This document shows, in pieces, positions 24,664 through 28,777 of a stretch of 28,777 nt of DNA. The position numbers and the translations under genes are program-made. This DNA comes from WQZF01 sp031556405 (GTDB lineage Bacteria; Pseudomonadota; Gammaproteobacteria; Burkholderiales; Rhodocyclaceae), in NCBI GenBank assembly GCA_031556405.1, contig JAVBTC010000091.1:1-28777 (forward strand), read 5' to 3'. Under the pieces are notes generated by a model. The model saw nothing but the letters and a program-made list of their open reading frames with translations, ran no database searches and was not told where the DNA came from. Positions within the stretch are counted from its first letter, which is position 1, and the number at the start of each line of letters is the position of its first letter.

Positions 24664-27402
24664 ATGCAGCACCACCCTGTTCCATCGTCCGCCCCGCGCG
24701 CTTCCGCGAGCGTACGCCATCGCACCCGCCGTTGCGTTTCCATCCGCCACATCTCATTGCTGGCGCTGCTGACCGCGTTGAGCGCTCCCGCGCCGGTCCT
24801 GGCCGCGGATCCAGATCCGGCTGTCGCCCCGGTCACAACTCCGGCCACGGCACCCGCCACTGCCAAGCAGCCTCCCGCAGCCACTGCTCCACCGCCGTTG
24901 CCAGCGAATTCACCGTTCGCATTCCCCGGTTCACCGTCCGCGCAGACTACGCCCGGTACCGCGAAACCGGCGAATCCGGCCCAGCCTCCGGCAACTGCGG
25001 CTCCAGCGGCGACTCCCGCCCCCTCCATCGCGCCGAAGGCGGCGGCAGGCACTCCCGCGCCTGGAACTTCCGCGGCTCCACCTGCAGCCCCCGCCACTGT
25101 CCCGGTATTTCCATTGCCGGGAACGAAACCGGCGGCAGTGGCAACAGCGCCTGCCCCCAATCCTCCCGCCAACGCGGTGCCGACTTCCACTGTCGCGCCG
25201 AATCCGCTCGCAGCGCCCGCTTCGCAGCCTGCCGCTCAACCCGCATCTCAACCTGCACCTCAGCCCACGCCTTCCGCCGCCTCCGTGCCGACAACCTCCT
25301 CTTCCGGCAGCATCGTCATGCCCACCGGCGGCGGCCCGGCCTCCACGCGCGGCGTTCCGGTCAAACCGCCCAATGTCTCCACCGCACCGGTACAAGGCGT
25401 TGCCCTCAGGTTCGACAACGCCGACATCTACGAAGTCGTACAGACCGTGATGGGCGACATCCTCAAGCTCAACTACATCATCGACCCGTCGATCCAGGGC
25501 AAGATCACCCTCAATACCGATGGACAGATCAGCTACGCCGACGTCTATAACATCCTCGAGAGCATCCTGGCGCTCAACAACCTCTCGATCATCCGCGACG
25601 GACAGATCTACAAGGTCGTGCGCGACGCCAACGCCGTGCGCGATTCGATCTCGTTCCAGGCCGCCGGCGAATCCTCGCCGCTGATCCAGATCATCCCGGT
25701 ACGCTTCGTGCAGGCCTCGCAACTGGTCGGCACGCTGAAGAACTTCATCAGCCCGCAGGGAAGCATCACCAACGATCCGACCAACCATTACCTGATCATC
25801 GCCGACCGCGCCTCCAACGTCGCCAAGGTGCTCGACATGGCACGCGTGCTCGACGTCGACTACCTGAAACACGTGCGCATCCGCATGGTGCAGGTGACCA
25901 AGAGCGACGCCACCGACATGGCGCGCGAAATGGAAACGCTGTTCAAGACCTCCGGCATGTTCAACTGGTCCGGCACCGAGGGGAACAAAGTGTTCTTCAT
26001 GCCCATCGTGCGCATGAACGCGATTCTCGTCGTCGCCGCCAATGATTCGCTGCTCGAATCCGCCGAACAATGGATCCGGACGCTCGACGACGAACCGAAG
26101 GCCGGTTCCAACCTCCATAGTTCTTCCGTCGTCAACAGCACCGCCGCGCACCTGGCGGCTGTCGTCTGCCGTATCTACGGTTGTACCGCCGCCGTCAGCG
26201 CAGCGGACCGGGGCACCAAGAGTACAAGTGCCGACGGCGAATCGAAAACCGTGAGCAAAGGCACAACGCAGACGGTCGCCCGTAGCACCAGCGGAACCTC
26301 CAGTGCGACCGCGTCGACTCAGGCACAGGAAGCCGGGCTTTCCGGGTCGGTACAAGTGATCGCCGACGAGCGCACGAATACGCTGATCGTCAAGGCCAGC
26401 CTTCAGGATTATTTGCAAATCAAGAAGGTAATCGAAAAAATTGATATGGTATCGCGACAGGTATTGATTCAGGTCACTGTCGCAGAGGTAACCCTAACCG
26501 ATAAGCTGGCTTATGGTGTCGAATGGTGGATCCGAAGTAATTTCGGTGCAGGAAAATTCGATGAAAATTTTAGACTCAACACGGGGATCGGCGCTGCTGC
26601 AGGAACTGCAAGCGGCCTTAACTATATAGCCAAGGCTGGAGAACGAGTTGTTGGATTACTTAATCTTATGTCCGAAGACACTACCGTTAATCTTCTATCT
26701 GCACCGCATTTGATGGTTAGCGACGGTAAAACTGCGAAGATTGAAGTTGGGCAGGAACAACCAGTTCCCAAAAGCACCGTTTCCACTCCATCATCCAGCA
26801 CTTCTGGTACGTACGATACTAGACAAGAGATAGAATACAAACAAATTGGAATTCTTCTGGAGGTCACACCGACGATCAATGAATCGGGATTAGTTACACT
26901 TGAGCTTACGCAGGAAGTCAGCAACATTCTTGATCAACAAGCTACTATTGGAAACGAAAAATACCCTGCATTTAACACGCGTAAAGTTAACACCAGTGTT
27001 ACCTTGGATGAAGGAAGAACCTTAATTCTTGCCGGAATGATCCAAGGGGATAGGCAAGGAGGCGTAGTAGGTGTTCCTCTCCTCAAAGATATTCCGCTTC
27101 TTGGTTCACTTTTCAGCTCAACGAATGACAATGGTACTAGGAGTGAATTAATGGTAACGGTTACACCCTATGTTGTTCGCAACCGCAGCGAAGGCGAGAG
27201 GATTACCATGGCATTTGAAAATGCTTTAAATGGAATCCAAGGTGCCTTAAAGCAATCTCCTGGCAATTTGCTGCAATCAAAACCGCTACCTGCTCCACCG
27301 CCAAAGCCTGAAAAAACTGAATCAAAGTCTGAAAAAACCGAACCGAAATATGATACCAACGACGTAGTCACGCCCTTGGATATCGCACCGATGGCAGGAT
27401 GA
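24664..27402 (+). CDS. gspD: Type II secretion GspD-like outer-membrane secretin, mosaic composition
   Basis: The 912-residue product is a secretin, the outer-membrane channel of type II secretion systems. A long basic N-terminus leads to a signal peptide core (ISLLALLTALSAPAPVLA, cut near residue 57). About 150 residues of Pro/Ala-rich linker follow, then N0 (VALRFDNADIYEVVQTVMGD, about 246-320), N1 (about 340-400), N2 (about 405-475) and N3 (about 485-595, with a Ser/Thr/Gly-rich insert). The channel domain (RQVLIQVTVAEVTLTDKLAY to VPLLKDIPLLGSLFSSTNDN) comes next, and a Pro/Lys/Glu tail. The four periplasmic domains favour GspD over PilQ. From about base 26410 the gene changes to AT-rich DNA with different codon choice, suggesting recombination. 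No pilotin or ATPase gene is in the window. Confidence 0.9.
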   Translation: MQHHPVPSSAPRASASVRHRTRRCVSIRHISLLALLTALSAPAPVLAADPDPAVAPVTTPATAPATAKQPPAATAPPPLPANSPFAFPGSPSAQTTPGTAKPANPAQPPATAAPAATPAPSIAPKAAAGTPAPGTSAAPPAAPATVPVFPLPGTKPAAVATAPAPNPPANAVPTSTVAPNPLAAPASQPAAQPASQPAPQPTPSAASVPTTSSSGSIVMPTGGGPASTRGVPVKPPNVSTAPVQGVALRFDNADIYEVVQTVMGDILKLNYIIDPSIQGKITLNTDGQISYADVYNILESILALNNLSIIRDGQIYKVVRDANAVRDSISFQAAGESSPLIQIIPVRFVQASQLVGTLKNFISPQGSITNDPTNHYLIIADRASNVAKVLDMARVLDVDYLKHVRIRMVQVTKSDATDMAREMETLFKTSGMFNWSGTEGNKVFFMPIVRMNAILVVAANDSLLESAEQWIRTLDDEPKAGSNLHSSSVVNSTAAHLAAVVCRIYGCTAAVSAADRGTKSTSADGESKTVSKGTTQTVARSTSGTSSATASTQAQEAGLSGSVQVIADERTNTLIVKASLQDYLQIKKVIEKIDMVSRQVLIQVTVAEVTLTDKLAYGVEWWIRSNFGAGKFDENFRLNTGIGAAAGTASGLNYIAKAGERVVGLLNLMSEDTTVNLLSAPHLMVSDGKTAKIEVGQEQPVPKSTVSTPSSSTSGTYDTRQEIEYKQIGILLEVTPTINESGLVTLELTQEVSNILDQQATIGNEKYPAFNTRKVNTSVTLDEGRTLILAGMIQGDRQGGVVGVPLLKDIPLLGSLFSSTNDNGTRSELMVTVTPYVVRNRSEGERITMAFENALNGIQGALKQSPGNLLQSKPLPAPPPKPEKTESKSEKTEPKYDTNDVVTPLDIAPMAG

Positions 27403-28412
27403 CGAACTGCAGGCTGCCACATTTTTTGCCTCCCTTTTTCCCGAAAGTAAACAAGGGCTTTCGAGAAAATTTATTGGAAATATGGAGGCAGTGCATATAT
27501 TTCGTGTGGAGATATTGCGTTTGGCTTGCCCTGCATACATTGTTCTTTTCCTCTCCATTCATATCTATCGCGGCACACGCTGACATTACAGTCACCGACG
27601 ATACTAGTGCCACTATTCGGCTTCAAGTACCGGCAAAACGTATCGTCAGTCTCGCACCACATGTGACCGAACTTCTGTTTGCTGCCGGTGCCGGTGACCG
27701 CATCGTCGGTGCCGTCGATTTCAGTAATTACCCGGAAGCCGCAAAAAAATTACCACGTGTCGGCAGCAGCGAGCGCTTCGACGTCGAAGCCGTCATCGCG
27801 TTGAAACCTGACCTGATTGTCGGCTGGAAAAGCAGCAATAACCCGGCGTATCTGGCACAACTGACCGCGCTCGGCATCCCGCTTTATCTCTCGCAGCCAC
27901 GCAGGCTCCCCGATATTTCCGCCAGCATCCGCGCCCTCGGACGGCTTGCCGGCAGCGATGCCCAAGCTGCGGCGACAGCGAATGCCTTCGATCACCGTTT
28001 GGCGTATCTGCGCACCGCTTATTCCGCACGCCCCAAGGTGCGCGTATTTTATGAGGTCTGGAACCAGCCGCTGACCACCATTGGCGGCCAGCAGATCATT
28101 TCCGAGGCGTTGGCTTTATGCGGCGGCGAGAATATTTTTTCCGGTTTGATGCTGGAAGCGCCAATCGTCGCGCTCGAAGCCATACTCGTCGCCAATCCGG
28201 AAGCCATCGTCGCCAGCGGCATGGATGAGGAACGCCCGGAGTGGCTTTCCGACTGGAAACAATGGCCAACACTAACGGCAGTAAAGCGTAGCAACCTTTT
28301 TTTCGTCCCCCCCGACTTGCTACAACGCCCCACCCCACGCCTGCTTGACGGCGCGGAACAGCTTTGCAAATACCTGGAAACGACACGTTCGCGCCGCAAT
28401 AGCAATTCTTAA
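27399..28412 (+). CDS. BtuF-like cobalamin (vitamin B12) periplasmic binding protein
   Basis: This matches the periplasmic substrate-binding family that delivers corrinoids (or sometimes siderophores) to an ABC importer. From RIVSLAPHVTELLFAAGAGD onward it has the class III binding-protein plan: VGAVDFSNYP, FDVEAVIALKPDLIVGW, VRVFYEVWNQPLTTIGGQQI and ALCGGENIF. This matches BtuF-type proteins better than ferric siderophore binders. From ATG 27399, which overlaps the secretin stop as ATGA, it has 337 residues, with about 60 residues before the likely signal cleavage after AAHA. That leader is long, so TTG 27474 or GTG 27507 are alternative starts. The hydrophobic core is VWRYCVWLALHTLFFSSPFI. 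No btuC or btuD is visible and no cobalamin riboswitch was found. The 5' part is AT-rich like the end of the secretin gene. Confidence 0.85.
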   Translation: MTNCRLPHFLPPFFPKVNKGFRENLLEIWRQCIYFVWRYCVWLALHTLFFSSPFISIAAHADITVTDDTSATIRLQVPAKRIVSLAPHVTELLFAAGAGDRIVGAVDFSNYPEAAKKLPRVGSSERFDVEAVIALKPDLIVGWKSSNNPAYLAQLTALGIPLYLSQPRRLPDISASIRALGRLAGSDAQAAATANAFDHRLAYLRTAYSARPKVRVFYEVWNQPLTTIGGQQIISEALALCGGENIFSGLMLEAPIVALEAILVANPEAIVASGMDEERPEWLSDWKQWPTLTAVKRSNLFFVPPDLLQRPTPRLLDGAEQLCKYLETTRSRRNSNS

Positions 28413-28431
28413 TTTTGATCGCAGCCTAGTT

Positions 28432-28516
28432 GCAACTCCCCTATGAATGCAGAGTTTGACACATTTGGTTATACGACGATAGGCTATGCCTGCGCATTTA
28501 TATAAATAGGAGTTGC
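28432..28516. repeat. Imperfect inverted repeat after btuF
   Basis: GCAACTCC (28432-28439) and GGAGTTGC (28509-28516) are perfect 8-bp complements about 70 bp apart, with TAT/ATA next to each on the inner side. They flank the candidate promoter of the last gene. This may be chance, or the ends of a small non-autonomous element. Confidence 0.3.
28456..28485 (+). promoter_or_regulatory. Candidate sigma-70 promoter of the last gene
   Basis: A perfect -35 box TTGACA (28456-28461) is followed 18 bp later by TAGGCT (28480-28485), a poor -10 box. It lies about 85 bp before the ATG at 28570 in AT-rich DNA and points toward it. Confidence 0.3.
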
Positions 28517-28569
28517 GCTGATCCAATCAAGACACAACCTAACAATTATCAATTAAGAAGGAGACAACA

Positions 28570-28777
28570 ATGAAGCTACTCAAAGCACTATCATTCCTAT
28601 TCGCATCATTTTTTGTGTGTACTGCGCATGCAGGAAGTTGCTGGCAAACAGGAGCGCAATCAACTAAATGCCATTGCACTAAAGGAGATTTTCTTGCCGC
28701 ATGCCCTATATATAAATATGATTTTTGGATTTGGAAACCCCAAACATCGAATGATATATTTCGGCTTAATTTCATTT
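28570..28777 (+). CDS. Small exported protein, Cys-containing (3' end outside window)
   Basis: A strong ribosome binding site, AAGGAG six bases before the ATG, starts an open frame that runs off the window after 69 codons. The N-terminus MKLLKALSFLFASFFVCTAHA is a textbook signal peptide with AHA cleavage before GSCWQTG. The mature part has Cys residues at 24, 34, 36 and 45 and is rich in Lys and aromatic residues (IYKYDFWIWK). No family is recognised. The DNA is clearly AT-rich compared with the housekeeping genes on the left, which suggests a more recent arrival. A periplasmic or secreted disulfide-bonded protein is the likely type. Confidence 0.7.
   Translation, partial: MKLLKALSFLFASFFVCTAHAGSCWQTGAQSTKCHCTKGDFLAACPIYKYDFWIWKPQTSNDIFRLNFI

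Noticed and set aside
24931..26418. Minus-strand open frame of 495 codons opposite the secretin
   Set aside because: It ends exactly where the composition changes, because stop codons become frequent in AT-rich DNA. It is a by-product of high G+C, not a gene.

Overview
The window (about 60% G+C by eye) looks like a chromosomal segment of a betaproteobacterium, most likely Rhodocyclales or a near relative. Supporting signs are the gene order carB-greA-DUF4149-yhbY-rlmE-ftsH, the opgG-opgH pair, a REP-type intergenic palindrome and a Neisseria dRS3-like repeat. No rRNA, tRNA, CRISPR array, transposase or phage gene was seen. The taxonomic placement is inference from gene order and protein style.

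Region 1 (1-7020) is housekeeping. It holds the C-terminal part of carbamoyl-phosphate synthase (carB, cut by the window edge), greA behind a structured leader, a DUF4149 membrane protein, yhbY on the minus strand, rlmE and ftsH. A perfect 18-bp hairpin terminator follows ftsH. Region 2 (7021-12152) holds a dRS3-like repeat, the minus-strand opgG-opgH operon for osmoregulated periplasmic glucans, with a 9-bp tandem repeat between the two genes, and about 700 bp without a convincing gene.

Region 3 (12153-16884) is a six-gene plus-strand cluster: a possible ribbon-helix-helix protein, PspA/IM30, a YqiJ-like membrane protein with an OB-fold-type tail, two small paralogous proteins with one membrane helix and a TPR-like hairpin, and a YqiK-type flotillin. 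It ends at a strong terminator. It looks like a membrane-stress or membrane-microdomain module that joins an ESCRT-III-like PspA to a flotillin. The two small proteins and the first gene are the least understood parts.

Region 4 (17041-21237, minus strand) holds two tandem paralogous secreted serine endopeptidases, each with a Calx-beta-like domain and a shared C-terminal module. Region 5 (21484-27402, plus strand) is an atypical type II secretion sub-operon: a GspL/PilM-PilN-like protein with a very long Pro/Ala-rich tail, a GspM/PilO-like protein with a charged insert, and a GspD-like secretin with a Pro/Ala-rich N-terminal region. The neighbouring proteases are natural candidate substrates of this system (inference). 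The secretin gene changes base composition sharply near 26410, at the junction between its periplasmic domains and its outer-membrane channel domain, which suggests a recombinant gene. Region 6 (27399-28777) has a BtuF-like cobalamin-binding protein and the start of a small Cys-containing exported protein that runs off the window.
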